Shown: one piece after another, positions 1 through 12,454 of the stretch
Position numbering within the stretch: position 1 is the first letter of the stretch
Layout of the letters: every line of letters begins with the position of its first letter
Assembly: GCA_948470475.1 (NCBI GenBank)
Contig: OX419338.1
Span: 27,999,717-28,063,716 of the forward strand
Reading direction: 5' to 3'
DNA: 64,000 nt
Source: Galaxea fascicularis
Lineage: Eukaryota > Cnidaria > Anthozoa > Scleractinia > Euphylliidae
Translations under genes and position numbers: made by a program
Notes under the pieces: generated by a model
Seen by the model: the letters and a program-made list of their open reading frames with translations, nothing else
What the model was told of the DNA's origin: nothing
Databases searched by the model: none

Positions 1-14
1 CCTCTGTAGACTCG

Positions 15-681
15 GTCCATGGACCACCCCTGTGGACCTGGTCCATGGACCACCCCTGTGGACCACCCCCGATATTTATTTAGCTGAATTTTACAAAAAT
101 TTGGAATTGGGAGCCGCTAACAGCCGAATTTACTCTTCGTTCCGAGCTTATAATAAAATCCAGTTTTTAGTCAGTGGAGCTGGAGACAACATCCATGTGC
201 TTTGAATTCCATAAGAGAATGATACATCGTGTTACCACTGAACATCAATATTGGGGAGTAGAACAATACTGAAGGGGTGGGGGGGGGGAGGGGGTACGTG
301 ATGTCTCTCCCTAGGCTTCCTTAGGTCTCTCTTCTTCTTAGCCTGGGAACGAGGTTGCTTAATATGCAAGATGGCGGCCTTTCAAATGACATCTTTCTCG
401 AAATAATCATGCTTACAGTGAACGCAAGACGACATGCTTTCAGCCAGTAAGGCGTTTTGGTAAGTCTGAAAGACGCAACGGACAGAAAAGATTGGTTTAA
501 GTGGTTTCCGTTTGATACGATATTCTTTCAGGTCGAAAACGTCATTACGAGTGCTGTGAAATTAACATTGGTCATCTATTAGTGCTGAATTTAGTTTTTT
601 GGCTTTATTGTAGTTCTGTTTATAAAATTAGGGATGGTCCACAGGATGGTCCACAGGGGTGGTCCATGGACCGGGGGTCCA
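15..681. repeat. Inverted-repeat-bounded block with GGTCCATGGACC units
   Basis: The left end carries two tandem copies of a unit built on GGTCCATGGACCACCCC (about 15-72). The same unit appears in reverse complement at about 633-681. This arrangement suggests a non-autonomous palindromic element of roughly 650 bp, whose left end may lie outside the window. No coding region is recognised inside it; it holds a short G run near 277-295. Confidence 0.5.
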
Positions 682-871
682 TGTTTTGTATACGTCCCAT
701 CCGTAAACATAGCAAACAGTTTGTCCAAACAAAGAACTTATAGCTCTTCCACCAAGTTTGAGCTACTCGTTGTAATCCTTCCAATGGTAAACTGTTCTGT
801 GATCCTTTGTTGAGCTGCAACATGCCGTGGTAAAGTAAACGCCCTTGACGATTTGACTCATTTTTCAACCA

Positions 872-1075
872 CACATTCCCGCTACGTCGGGCGCCATGCA
901 AGTCGATTCAAGTTTTAAGCTTTTCACGAGAAAAATATTTTGCTCTTCCTTTTATCACTCAAAAATTCACCTTCCTGAGTGTCTATTAAAACTAGCTCTT
1001 GATCTTAACGCCTTTTTTAGAGAACGCTTGAGCCAAAATTCAGCCGGACTTTGCTTCCTTTAGACGAAAATCAAA
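872..1075 (+). repeat. Dispersed repeat, mate at 28553-28735 in inverted orientation
   Basis: This stretch is about 85-90 percent similar by eye to the reverse complement of 28553-28735; shared words include GCCATGCAAGTCGATTC and AAGAGCAAAATATTTT. It is an interspersed element fragment. The mate continues into a second repeat shared with 23528-23620, so the full element is probably longer than either copy here. Confidence 0.6.
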
Positions 1076-4000
1076 GGCTCCTATGAGCGAGCTAATGGGT
1101 GAGGCACATTACAACACTTTGAGTTTACAACAACTTTATTTTCTAAAAAATTGTGGGCAGGAAACCTGTACATTCGTTTGTGTTTAGGGGAGCACATCCT
1201 TTTCAGGCACACCTTTTGGTAAGGGACGGACCATTAGAAAAGTGATGGGGGGGGGATTTTCAGCTGGTACGAATTTTTTTTTTCGCGCAGTGCTTGTGCA
1301 GGAATTTTTTTTCCAGGTGAAACCCCATGCACGAATTTCTTTTTAGATAAATATTGCTTTTTTTTAACAGTGAAATCTTGATTCAATATCCATGTTTTTG
1401 TGATTTATAAATTATTCTACACTCACAACAGATCAAAGGATACAGGCCCCTTTTTAATGCAAAATCTTTTCGAAAATGTACACACAGCAGGGGCGTAGCC
1501 AGCCTTTTTGCATGGAGGGGTTCCTCATGTATATTGCTTACCCGATTGACAATGGAGCGCCAGAGGCGCTTTTTACTAGGGGGGGTCCGGGGACATGCTC
1601 ACCCGGAAAATGTTTGAATTTTGGGTCTTCAGAAATGGCGTTTCCTTGATTTTGAGCACAAATTTCCAATAACTTCAGCGCTTAACGTAGTTCGCATTTC
1701 TAAGGGGATTGTAAATATCGCTTCCTGGAGAGATGGACTGTCAAAGAATAAGAAATGGATAAAATAACAGTTAGTTAACATATTACATACTTCATCAAAT
1801 GCTATATAAAATTGTGATATAGCGTGCAATGCATTTTTAAATTGATTTTCTTTTGTTCTTTTTCAAAGACAAAAATCTCGTCTCGCGGAATTTCTAAAGG
1901 GGGTGTCACAGAATGTTTGACAGAATTTTGCTGATTTAAGATACATTGTATTGAGATTGATCAAAAATGAATTTGAACGATATTTGCTATACCTCAAGTG
2001 TATATTAACTTGATATATCGCTTATAGCTATTAAAAGAAGCATAACCAGATATGCCCGGAAAAAGCAGAGATAAAATATATAATCAAGCCAAATATTAAA
2101 AGAACAAGTCATTATTCGGGATTCTAGAACATTCTGTTAGTCCATTAATAATTAAGCAAGATCATCTCAGTGACACCCGCTGTGGGGTCACGTAACCTTT
2201 TGACTTAGTTTTAGGATGGGGCAGCGCTTGTTCCTATGTCAGTTCATAGTAAGTTTACGTTTCTTAAGGTGTCACTCCTTTTCAACGAGTTCTAACTTCG
2301 TCGTTGAGAGATTTCCTTATTACGTGCGATTTCTCTTGTAAACAGCCGTTTCATAATGGGTTTTTGGTGCAGACCCGTGTGTCGCTGTTTTTGACAGAAT
2401 CTAGAAGACTTATCTTGAAAGAAAGTGGATTTTCCGATGTTTAATGATGAATGAGATTTTATATTTACTTTTGAGTTCCAGCTAATGAAACTGGGCGCTG
2501 TCTCTTGTTTACAGCTAGTTTACCTTTACGTGAAGTTTTAGTAAGTTAAAGGTAATAGTTCTTCTGATTTACACCGGCAAAATGTAACCTGTTGCTTTAC
2601 CTTAAATACTGTATTGTTTATTTGTTGTTCTGTTTCTCTATTGTTAAGGAAAAGTTTTGCAAACGATTCGTGTTGTGATTCTTCATTATATTCTTGGGGT
2701 TTCTGAACTGTCAATCCTTATGAAGACTTCTCTTTAATTGGTTGTATCTAATTAGCATTAGGAAAACATATAAATAAGCGAACACTGTAAAGTTTGAGAG
2801 AATGAGAGTAAGAGAATAAGAATAAGTGTTGTTGAGTTGAAGAATCATTGTAGAAGAAGAAAGGCAACTTGAAGAAAGAAGTTTAAAGGACAGTAGAAAG
2901 AACTAAGCTTGGTTGCCAAAGTTGTAAGTGAAATATATCTATTGAACTTCTCATTGTGTTGACTCTTGAGTGTGGCTCTCCGCGAGTGGCTCTGCTAATC
3001 CTCCCAAAGTCCAAGAAAAGGGGACGGTTTTACCGAGGAACCCCTTTTACAGGGGGTTCCGGCTTGTAAGCATAGCACTCCACTGCAGTATACCGCCGTA
3101 GGTGTATTGAATGGGGCTGAAGGGAGATCATTTGAGCGAGGCAATTATATCAAATACAGTATTTCCACCAAAAACGGACAATTGTTTGAGGGGGTAAAAG
3201 CAACTTTGACGGCGACGTTTGTTAAAATGTGACTTCTCGTTTTTTAAACTCTTTCGTGATATTTCAATTTGTTTAAGCAGGGAAATGCTGACGGATTCTC
3301 CAGGGAACGGCGTCATAATAAGGAAAATAAAACATAGAAAAATGTGCCGCCGTGCTATCACGTTCTAGAGAAAACATAACATTTGGTCATGCACGTTGTT
3401 GTTTTGCAGAGGTCGGCTAAGAAATGTAACAAAATGTAGGACGCATGTGCAGAGCGATTGTTTTTGCTCTTCATTCGCTATTATTATATTACTGTACCTT
3501 GTATGAATGCCAAAACCACGCAGACTCGCAACGTTTTACAATTCACTATTTCGTTTACAACATTCCATGGCGTGTCGAGTTTTACAAAAAGAGTATAAAG
3601 AGTACAAAGACCATTAAACTCAGCCAACCATATTAAGCAAATAGATTTCATTTGGCAGTGAGTGTGTACAACAAAATCAACAACTTACAACAACTTATTT
3701 GGTTGTAACCCAGGTTATACTCTGACAACGCAGAGATATCTGATGACGTCCAAACGTGATAACAACAAAGAAGTACATTATGAGCCGCAAGCGAGTAGCG
3801 TGACTGATATTCTTATGGGCCGGTCATTATTTAGCGGAGTGGGGAGGGGAAGGCTTCTAAACTGAGAAAAAAGTTTAGCCAAGAAGGTGTGGCCCTCCCT
3901 TCTGAAGGGTCCAAAAAGCCTCTGACCCTCACCCCACACTCCATTCTGACCTCCCCTAACAGGCATTTAAAAAAAAAAAATGGCGCTCCCCAAAGTGAGC

Positions 4001-4224
4001 CTAAAAATATAGTGACCCTCCCCCAAATATAGTAGCCCCCCTCCGCCCCCTCCTGCCATCGATCATTGCCTAGATCGAAGTTAAATACTGTTAGTATTTT
4101 TGTGTTCTGCGCAGTACTGGTCCTTAGATTCAAGACACTGCATGTTCAAAATGTGCGAATGGAACTATAGGATGATGACGAGTGACATTCACACAGTGTG
4201 ATGGCGACGTGTCCATATATGCCC
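1076..4224. other. Gene-less stretch, repeat-like
   Basis: No credible coding exon is seen. A transposon-end-like word AGGGGCGTAGCCAG lies near 1489-1502. The part from about 2170 to 3040 has a TATA-like ATATAAATAAG near 2769 and could be an old solo LTR, but no flanking duplication was found. A G/C-rich, homopurine-rich block at about 3820-4060 resembles a palindromic element with imperfect ends. Confidence 0.4.
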
Positions 4225-5188
4225 TTAAGTTTTCCTTAAACTCTTCCCATAGTTTCTGTGAACTAAAGGTGCCTCCTGTCGAATTTTCTCAATAAACTCT
4301 CGCCAGTATTCCTTCATCTCCTGGTTCCCATGTGGGTATCTACTGTGACTTAAGTTCTCAATAGTTACCGGCACCAACATCATAGCCTGGCCTGGAAATT
4401 TCAGTTCAACAGCAGACATAATTTTCTTATTTGGTATATACCAACTTTTACCTCTATTTAGCATAGGATAAGGAAGAATATGCGTTACTGCTTTATAATG
4501 ATAAGCATTAATACAGCCGTCAAACCACACTGTGGGGATGACAAACGTCGACGTTCTGTTTTCAGTGATGTTACATAACGTTCGCCTTCTTTCAAAGCCC
4601 TTAGCTGCGTTTATGCGGTTGTAGTTCACAACACCTAAAGCTGGTTCGAAGTCCAAAAGCCATTCTTCAAAGGCTCTGAGGGGTTGGAGGGTTTTCATTT
4701 CTGGAGGAGTATACTCGTTAAAACTAAGAATTGTATCATCATCGATGAATATGTAGTAATGGTAGCCTGGTTGTCTCTTCATCGCCTCAGAATACAGGAC
4801 GTTTCGTCCAGAGGCCCAGCTGGTTGTGTTATCAAACAAATACGAGATGTGCGAGGGGGTGTTTGCTTCTTGGCATTTTCTTTGATAACTTAGCACAACC
4901 ACGTGGCAGTTGCAAGTTTTGGGATCACCAATTTGGTCCTCAGACATTTTCACGAGAGGAAGACAGTGTTTGGTTTGTGTAAGATAGATGAATGGCTTTG
5001 AGAATTCTTTCTTCCTTTGCTCCGCTGAATGCAGTGCAAAAATGTGTGTGTTTGCAGTTGCGTTGATTTTGCGCATGAGTAGTTCCTTGCGAAAAAACGA
5101 TACGCCAGTTGTGATGATAATGATGCTAACAACCGTTAAGAGGGTATAAAAGCGTCTGAATTTCTTGGGAGTGGAAGTAGTATTAAAC
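4225..5188 (-). CDS. Last exon of type II membrane glycosyltransferase-like protein
   Basis: The exon is open from a splice acceptor (AG at 5190-5189, preceded by a CTCTTTTCAC tract) to TAA at 4227-4225. The reading frame continues about 37 codons upstream of the internal ATG at 5076 and there encodes a hydrophobic segment (YTLLTVVSIIIITTG) just after a basic stretch, as expected for a type II signal anchor. So 5076 is probably not the true start. The body contains YYIFIDDDTILSF, an acidic cluster like the DxD metal site of GT-A glycosyltransferases, and later an FDGCINAYH segment. Conserved-looking cysteines and N-glycosylation sites (NIT, NRT, NLS) fit a Golgi lumenal protein. The family was not identified and the sugar donor cannot be inferred. 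The 5' exon or exons were not found. Confidence 0.7.
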
Positions 5189-5988
5189 CTGTGAAAAGAG
5201 AAAAACTAGTGTAAATAGAAAGCGATAAATAGAATTTGGTCAAGAGGCTGCTTCGGGCTACTGACTTACTTCCCTAACCCAACGCGCATGTGCAAGGAGA
5301 ATGGACGGAGGAACCTGGAACTACTAATTAAGCTGCAAGACAGAACAACTTCCGGCTGCTGTGCTTCCAATTGTTTTCGTTTCTTTCTGTGTTGTGGTTG
5401 TGGTTTTTCGTTGAAAAGGATGGCGTTTTTGATGATCATGTGCATGTTTCAGACTCTATTCAATTTTGATTTTTTTATTGACATTTTTCAGTCCAGTGAA
5501 ATTTTGAGGGGGTCAGGGTGTTCAGTCTCAGTCCAGGTGACCCAACCATTGTTCTGTCGAAAACCACTTTTTTCCCTATTTGTTGAACAATTCGTTCCCA
5601 TGTTACGCTTCACTAGTCTCGCTTTTTTTCTTAACTTTCACCCAAGGTGACTCATTTGTTAACAGTACTCAAACCATCGGTGTAAATGAATCACGGTATG
5701 CAAAACGTTCACGGCAATCTAGATTACGAGTGAATTTCATCGAGAAGAGCCGCGACAACACAATACCTACATAGATTGGGTGACGACACCATCACTCATT
5801 CACCACTACTTTGCTGTCAAACAATTTCAATTTTGCAGACAGTTCTCGTTCTTTTAAAAAGTTTGATCACTCGTTCTCACGAAACTATTCATCCTTCTTT
5901 TGTTTCAACTTCAATAGCTAACGCAAGCTTGTCTTTTTTTTTAATTGGTAACCTTTCCTTATTCGATTTATAGGTTTGTCATTCTGCT
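5189..5988. other. Intronic or intergenic stretch, no gene seen
   Basis: This lies upstream (on the minus strand) of the glycosyltransferase-like exon and is presumably its intron. A 120-codon plus-strand open frame at 5288-5650 has a low-complexity, Cys/Phe-rich composition and no recognisable domain, so it is not called. Confidence 0.4.
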
Positions 5989-6365
5989 ATTACACGTTGA
6001 AGCTTTTAGCAGAAATTATGTGCAACGGTGCTGCGAAACAAGTTTCAGTAGGCGCTGCGGATGCACCGTGTAACACCGTGTAACTTTTTCGAACTTCCGT
6101 TGCGAGACAAGTTTCACGAAAAGTAGAACCACTTTCTACTTCAGCAACGGTCGCAACGATCGCATTGGTGACAAAAACAAGAGTTTCACCGTGTAACTCC
6201 ACTTCTTGAAACTGGTCTCGCTCGGTCTTGTTACGCTACACCGCGTAAGTTAGTCAGAAACCGGGACAACAACATTTTATGTTACACGGTGCAACGCCTG
6301 CCGAAAGTTATTTCTCAGCGCCGTTGCACGCTTGTTTTAACGAAAAGTTTCACATAACGTGTGAC
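5989..6365. mobile_element. Non-autonomous element with about 50-bp imperfect inverted ends
   Basis: The left end (TACACGTTGAAGCTTTT..GTGCAACGGTGCTG) pairs imperfectly with the reverse complement of the right end (TCACACGTTATGTG..GTGCAACGGCGCTG). The interior repeats the words ACCGTGTAAC and TTGAAACT. Size (377 bp), inverted ends and lack of coding potential fit a MITE-like element; the superfamily is unknown. Confidence 0.5.
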
Positions 6366-8084
6366 GACGGCTTTAATTGCAGAAGGTTCTTTTTTTTCTG
6401 GGACAAACTGGAACTTGTTTTTATCGGCCATTTCTGCGTACTGAAATGGAAATCTGATAGTTCTCGTTTATGCAATTTTTACGTGTCGTCTGTACAAAAC
6501 CCTTTGCAAATGTAACTTTTAGCTTAAAGAAAACGGTGTCTTTGTCTTCCTATTGACTTGTACTCAATATTTACTATTTTTGCCATTTTGTCATGCAGCT
6601 TCCCCCCTATAGTTCTATTAGCAGCAGAAAATTAAATGCCGCGAAAAATAATTAAAAAGGTGGGGAAAAAAAACTTTTCAACTTCAATACTCACAAACTT
6701 GAAACCTTCAGGCGAAAACCCCACAACCTTCAGGCGAGGCACTTTATAAAAGTTTCACTATCCAAGGTTCAAAGAATGTAAAGGCTCTTTGGCTATCTAT
6801 TTTCCTGTTAGATGGAGAGTTGTGAATGGCAACTCGCTTGGCGACCGTGTATCCTGCAGGCATATATTTCTGCCAGAGTATTGTCTGTATAATTATCTAC
6901 ATAATTCTTTGAGTTGCTGTCTAAAAATGATAGTTATGCCTAAACTATGAAAAGGAAGCCAGGAAAATTGTTACGGGACAGATTTTAGTCATCAAGCACA
7001 CTGCAGGATTTGGTAGTTAACGGCTTTATTCTGGAGCAACTCGCTTTGTCGAGAGTGATAGCACCACTGACTCAACTCCTTACAACTGAACACTAAGCTT
7101 ACAGAGCAGGGTCTATTTATGCTAAGCTATTAAGTTAATTGATTTTTACAAAGGTAAATAGCATTCATATGTAGAAAGTAGGTGTTTCCAGGTGATCAAA
7201 GTCGGAAAATTAAAAGAATTGAAATTAAGCTGAGTTCAACAGTCCGTGCAAAAATTTGCAAAACTTAAAATATCTTGAAGGCTGAATTCTTATACCACAA
7301 TTGAAATCGCTAGTCTGAAAGTAATCAAATTTTACTAGGATTCTGTCGAAACAGATTTTAGTTTAAAGTTGAAGAGGTAAGTAAAATTTAGCTGTAAATG
7401 GTTCAGCTGAGAACAAAGAACTCAAAAGGTGTTAGGATACGTGGCTAAGCTAGATTTTAATGAGGCAAGCAGAACCGATTAGTATGCGAGTTCGGCTGCG
7501 AAGGTGTGAGCGGTAGTGCGCCTTAAATAAACAAGGTTCGTTTTGGAAATTACTTATTTTCTAATTGACGGCAGAAAACACTTTTGAAAGAGTAAGGAGT
7601 TTTCCGGCAAACTGAGATCGCCAAGGCAACCATTTCTTTAAGCTACAGGACCTGTTTTAAAACTCTATTTTTCTTCGTCATCGGCGGTCCTATTGCCTTT
7701 CGCCTCAGTAACTTATTATTCTTTATTTTATTTTATTTTATTTCTTTTTCCTTTGTGCAAAATCTGCGAATATCCCAAGCGACCAAATGGATGATACCAT
7801 CAATGGAAAACAATTCTAAGAATATGTGTTTATAAAATTGTTGCTATACGATTTGGATCATAATCAGAAAACTGAATGAAGCACTCGTAACGTGAGTTAC
7901 AAGGCACTTGTCTTACAATAGAAGCTCCAATAAAATCGTCTTAGAAGCCCGCAGGTTACAATGATACTCGGAATTTATAGTCTATTGTTTTGAAAGGTGC
8001 TTTCCCTCTTTTATTAGCTGGGAAAAGAGCTGAACACGAACGTGTTTTTATTAACTTCGCGTTTCTTACAAAGGAAATTGCATT
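6366..8084. other. Gene-less stretch
   Basis: No exon, RNA gene or clear repeat boundary was recognised. A short (TTTTA)n-like run lies near 7723-7742. Confidence 0.35.
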
Positions 8085-8345
8085 ATCTACATCTACATCT
8101 ACATCTACATGTTTTTTCAGCACTCGGCAAAGTCCCATTGACTTATGGCTGTTATGCGTGTGGCCTCATACACCATAAGCCTTTTAGAGACATCAACGCC
8201 AAGCCGGCCACTTGCTGAATAGAACAGGTCAGCACTAGGAGTGGTCACAGCCAGGGTTCGTTACGTCCCTAGTGGTTCTTTAACGTCCCACAGAATTAAT
8301 TGTGAAGAGTTGTGAGACGGGACCTCCGGCTTATCGTCCTTGTCC
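8085..8345 (-). mobile_element. tRNA-SINE 3' part with (TGTAGA)n tail
   Basis: On the minus strand this matches the 3' body of the SINEs at 25935-26213 and 46301-46591 (shared words GGGACGTTAAAGAACCACTA and CTTCACAATTAATTCTGTGG). It continues through AGTGGCCGGCTTGGCGT to a (TGTAGA)n tail (plus strand TCTACA repeats at about 8088-8111). The tRNA-like head is missing, so the copy is 5'-truncated or starts from a different head. Confidence 0.65.
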
Positions 8346-9170
8346 TTATGGGACAAACTGAGCGAGTCAAGACCAAACAAGTTGTTGTTTTTGTTTTTGT
8401 TGAGACAGCCATAAGGCTCACGAACTGAACCAATGAATTTTTTTTTCATATATTTGCTCAGCTCTACTAGCCATTGTGCTGTAAATACTACCGAGGGCAA
8501 ATAAAGTTCATTTCTTTTACCAAACAAGGCAAGGGCTTGAGTGAGCGTAAAGGAGAATTAATCACTGTTCAGCAAAGCATAATCGCTGTAATGTAGCCAG
8601 CTTAAATGTCGTGCCACATGATCGATCAGGAGTTGCATGAAATTTCACTCAGGGAAAATGAAAAAACACACAATGACATACACATACACGCGCGCACCCA
8701 CAATTAAAAGAAAACAAATATTTATAGCCTAAGAGGTCATGTGCAGCAGAAACCCACTTCTTTAATTTACTGCACTGAACGTGACTTTCATTTAAAGATT
8801 GTCATTGATTCACTCACAGCTTTTCTAGCTAAGGAAAGAGAGTAGGCAGAAGAAAACTTCATCTTCGTATCGATTTGAATTCGTATCCTGCTTGGACTCG
8901 AACTCTACTCTTTTTTTTTTATCAGGCTTTCTATTTCAAACTGTGAAGACTCGTACATCAGTTTAGCAAAGATCCTCGCTATTATATTTTAAGCCTTGTT
9001 TTGCAGTTCTGATCGCAATTTGCTGACCCCCCTTCTCAGTATTAGTTTAAAATCTCAGATGATGGTTCCCTCTTTGGTTTATAAGAGAGCCAGTAAAAGT
9101 TTGGTTGAAGCCAATACATTAGCTTCAATATAAACTTTCACGGCAGAAAAAAAGTAGAATTATTCCTTAC
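8346..9170. other. Gene-less stretch
   Basis: The first 180 bp may still belong to the SINE-related repeat. Nothing else was recognised. Confidence 0.3.
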
Positions 9171-9275
9171 CAGCAGGGGCGGACGTTTGCTTGGCTTCTT
9201 GCCGACATTCTCCTCAAATAAAGAAAAGGCCTGCAATCTCGGAGGAGAAGAACGGCTTGCAAATAAATTATTAAC
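9171..9275 (-). CDS. Candidate internal coding exon, function unknown
   Basis: On the minus strand a good acceptor (ACCTTTTATTTTCACAG, AG at 9277-9276) and a strong donor (CTG|GTAAGG at 9171/9170) enclose exactly 105 nt (35 codons). The frame is open and encodes a Ser/Pro/Lys-rich peptide ending GKKPSKRPPLL. No domain is recognised. It lies upstream of the glycosyltransferase-like exon on the same strand, but its phase-0 end does not fit that exon directly. It could belong to that gene through missing exons, to another gene, or be a chance match. Confidence 0.3.
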
Positions 9276-9876
9276 CTGTGAAAATAAAAGGTATGTGAAT
9301 AATATTACTAGGGTATGCACTCCCTCGTTCTCGTCTCCAGAGCCACCTGGTCCTCTTATGCACCTATCAATGTTGGACTAAAACACATGCTGCCATGCTG
9401 CCTTCTTGAAGACCGAAGGAGTATGGATACGAGTGACTCGCTAGAAAGAAAATGGTGGAACGAAAGGAGAGAAAAATCTGCCCAATCATTTGTTTTTATT
9501 GACCATCGGCCAGTTTCTTTAAGTGTTCTTTGTTTGGAATGAAATTCTTCCCATGTTTCACTGGAAAAGTTGATAATTTACACAGTTTGTAAATTTCGAA
9601 TCTTATCATGTAAAAACTGTGTAAAGCGCTGATGAAAATAGGAATATTGATATCGGCGCTATGTAAGTTTTAGTATTACTATTATTATTATTATTAAATA
9701 TACTTTGAAGTTGATTTACAGCATTTTTACCCTTTTACAGGTTCTGAGCAGATAATGTAAAGAACATGTATTTTATTGATGTGAAAGATGTTAATCCTTC
9801 AGTTCATCATGTAAACTTTTAGCTTAAGTGAAAAAAGATCATGTAAACAGTACATAAATATCATTCAGTACTCTGG
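9276..9876. other. Repeat tail and short palindrome
   Basis: TTTACACAGTTT near 9577 and AAAACTGTGTAAA near 9614 are inverted to each other. They are followed by GGCGCTATGTAAG and an (ATT)n run at about 9676-9696, which resembles the 3' tail of a retroelement. No gene is seen. Confidence 0.4.
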
Positions 9877-10830
9877 AAATATCATGTAAATAGCAAATGG
9901 AGGCCTTTTGGAGCCCTGTCAATATCATGTAAATAGCAAATGAGGGCCTACACAAACCCTGTCAATATCATGTAAATGGCAAATGGGGGCCTGTTGAAAC
10001 CCTGTCAATATCATGTAAATAGCAAATGAGGGCCTACACAAACCCTGTCAATATCTTACAAATGGACACCCGTAGAAACCCTGTCAATATCATGTAAATG
10101 GCAAATGGGGGCCTGTTGAAACCCTGTCAATATCATGTAAATAGCAAATGAGGGCCTACACAAACCCTGTCAATATCTTACAAATGGACACCCGTAGAAA
10201 CCCTGTCAATATCATGTAAATATAAAATAGGGGCCTGCAGAAACCCTGTCAATATCATGTAAATAGTAAATGGGGGCCTACACAAACACTGTCAATATCA
10301 TGTAAATAGTAAATAGGGGCCTGTTGAAACCCTGTCAATATCATGTAAATAGCAAATGGAGGCCTGTAGGAACCATGTCAATAGTAAATAGTAAATGGAG
10401 GCCTGCAGAAACCCTGTCAATATCATGCAAATGGACACCCGTAGAAACCCTGTCAATATCATGTAAATAGTAAATGGGGGCCTACACAAACACTGTCAAT
10501 ATCATGTAAATAGTAAATAGGGGCCTGTTGAAACCCTGTCAATATCATGTAAATAGCAAATGGAGGCCTGTAGGAACCATGTCAATAGTAAATAGTAAAT
10601 GGAGGCCTGCAGAAACCCTGTCAATATCATGCAAATAGCAAATGGAGGCCTGTTGAAACCCTGTCAATATCATGTAAATAGCAAATGGCGGCCTGTTGAA
10701 ACCCTGTCAATATCATGTAAATAGCAAATGGGGGCCTGTAGAAACCCTACCAATATCATGTAAAAATGGGGACCTGTACAAACCGTGTCAATACCATGTA
10801 AATTACAATTGGGCCAGAAAAACCCTGTTG
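9877..10830. repeat. Minisatellite, 43-bp unit with higher-order repeats
   Basis: About 22 tandem units based on AATATCATGTAAATAGCAAA plus a variable GGCCTRYRSAAACCCTGTC part. The basic unit is 43 bp, with shortened 36-bp variants. Groups of units are themselves repeated: a block starting at 9978 recurs at 10100 (period about 122 bp), and a block around 10277 recurs at 10481 (period about 204 bp). A 63-codon minus-strand open frame here is a by-product of the repeat. Confidence 0.9.
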
Positions 10831-12454
10831 AGCCCATGGACATATCAGTAGTTTTCTTGAATCTCAGGAGAATAAAATAAAATTATAACCACAATTTCCA
10901 ACTATTTCTTAGCAATTATTTTAATAAAAATTTTCTCTACAGTGAATTTTGTCACACTAACCAATGTAATGATTTTATAATATTAGAACCAGTATGATAA
11001 ATATTACTGAACTCTTCGAACATTTGGAACCATTCACTTTGTAATGCATTATTATCTAAATCATACTAATGCACATGCAGTACTTCAAATGAATTTTTGA
11101 TCAACAGCTAACAGACGAACATTGGTCTGCCACATAAGTTACCATACAATTATATTCTATAATAACTGCCTATCTTTGTCATAATTTTAAATAAAAATAT
11201 TTCCATTATTTCAAATAAAATACCTATCATTGCAAATAATAAGAATTATAGCTATTAATTACCGGTAGGTGTCTATACAGAATACATATAGAAGATAAAA
11301 AAGATGTGATAAAAACTGTTGTAGCATTCTGCCATGTTCTTGTGCTTAATTTTGCAGATTCAAGTTTGTACTTCAATGACAGGCTTGGAAGTTAATTGAG
11401 CACTTGAAGATACCAATTATTATTCAGGGACAGATTTATGACCATTTCAACCACTAAGCCTGGCAAAGCACAGCCTAAGTGACTACACTCCAATTTCACT
11501 GGAAATAAATGACCCAATGCTCAAAATAGGAACACTATCTACATGTACCTTCTGTTTGGAAAGCAAAACTAGAAAAGCTTGGTAGGCTGCATAGGTACTT
11601 TAAGTAGCTTAATTTTATAGAATAAATTTTAGCAGCATAAATTATTGTAAATAATATTGGGTTGATCAATTAATTTTCAACAGACATGACTGTGTAAACA
11701 TACTCAACACTTGAGATAATTTCTTAGCCAACTTCATTGTTTCATCAAAATCATCAGAGACTACCTTACTTTGGAAGTTGCCCTGTATTCTGTATTTTGG
11801 GCAAAGGGCAACTTCCAAAGTTGTTAATTATTAACACCCTAAATTTTAAAAATTAATAAGTGTCTGTGTCCAATTTGAGCTCATTTGGAGCAGTTTCAAC
11901 TTCAAGGTAAAACTACCGTACTTGCTAATGACTGTCTCACATTCTTTAATTCGCATGGGTCAAGAGATCACCTCATTTTCATCTTTACCCTGAACCTTTT
12001 TGTTAAACACGACCTGCCCTAGAGATCTCAACAGGTCTTCTTTATTGGCTGTCCTTGCACAAGGTATGCAATGCTTCTTACAGACTTCTTTGAGTGCATT
12101 CATTTTGCACGCCAGGAAGAAAAGCCCAACTACACTGTACTATGGCTTGATGTATTGGAACCTACATGTAACAAAGGAACATGGCTGAGTGTGAGGACAA
12201 ACCACAGAACAAAGACATGACACAGTGTTTGCCTAAACATCAGTGATTGCACATTATTTTAAAGACTACTGTACAAGTCATTTCTGGTAATAATAGTAAT
12301 AATGATGATGATAAAATCAGGGTTTATGAAATGTTTGAAGGGTGGACTGGCACTATCCACTGGACAGTGGTGTAAGGAGGGAATTTGTGTGTATGGGTGG
12401 TGAGTCGCAAACATGAACAGAATGCAAAAGTCATGTTTATGACAAACCCAGCTT
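10831..12454. other. AT-rich gene-less stretch with a perfect stem-loop
   Basis: No gene was recognised. CTTTGGAAGTTGCCCT (11769-11784) and its exact reverse complement (11805-11820) form a 16-bp perfect stem with a 20-nt loop; it is not followed by a T run and no function is assigned. A (TAA)n/(GAT)n-like run lies near 12290-12312. Confidence 0.45.

Noticed and set aside
2170..3040. Solo LTR
   Set aside because: A TATA-like box and purine-rich tract are suggestive, but no TG..CA ends with a target duplication could be fixed.
9877..10830. CRISPR-like look of regular repeats
   Set aside because: There are no unique spacers of constant length; variable parts are themselves repeated, and the setting is a eukaryotic genome. 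It is a minisatellite.
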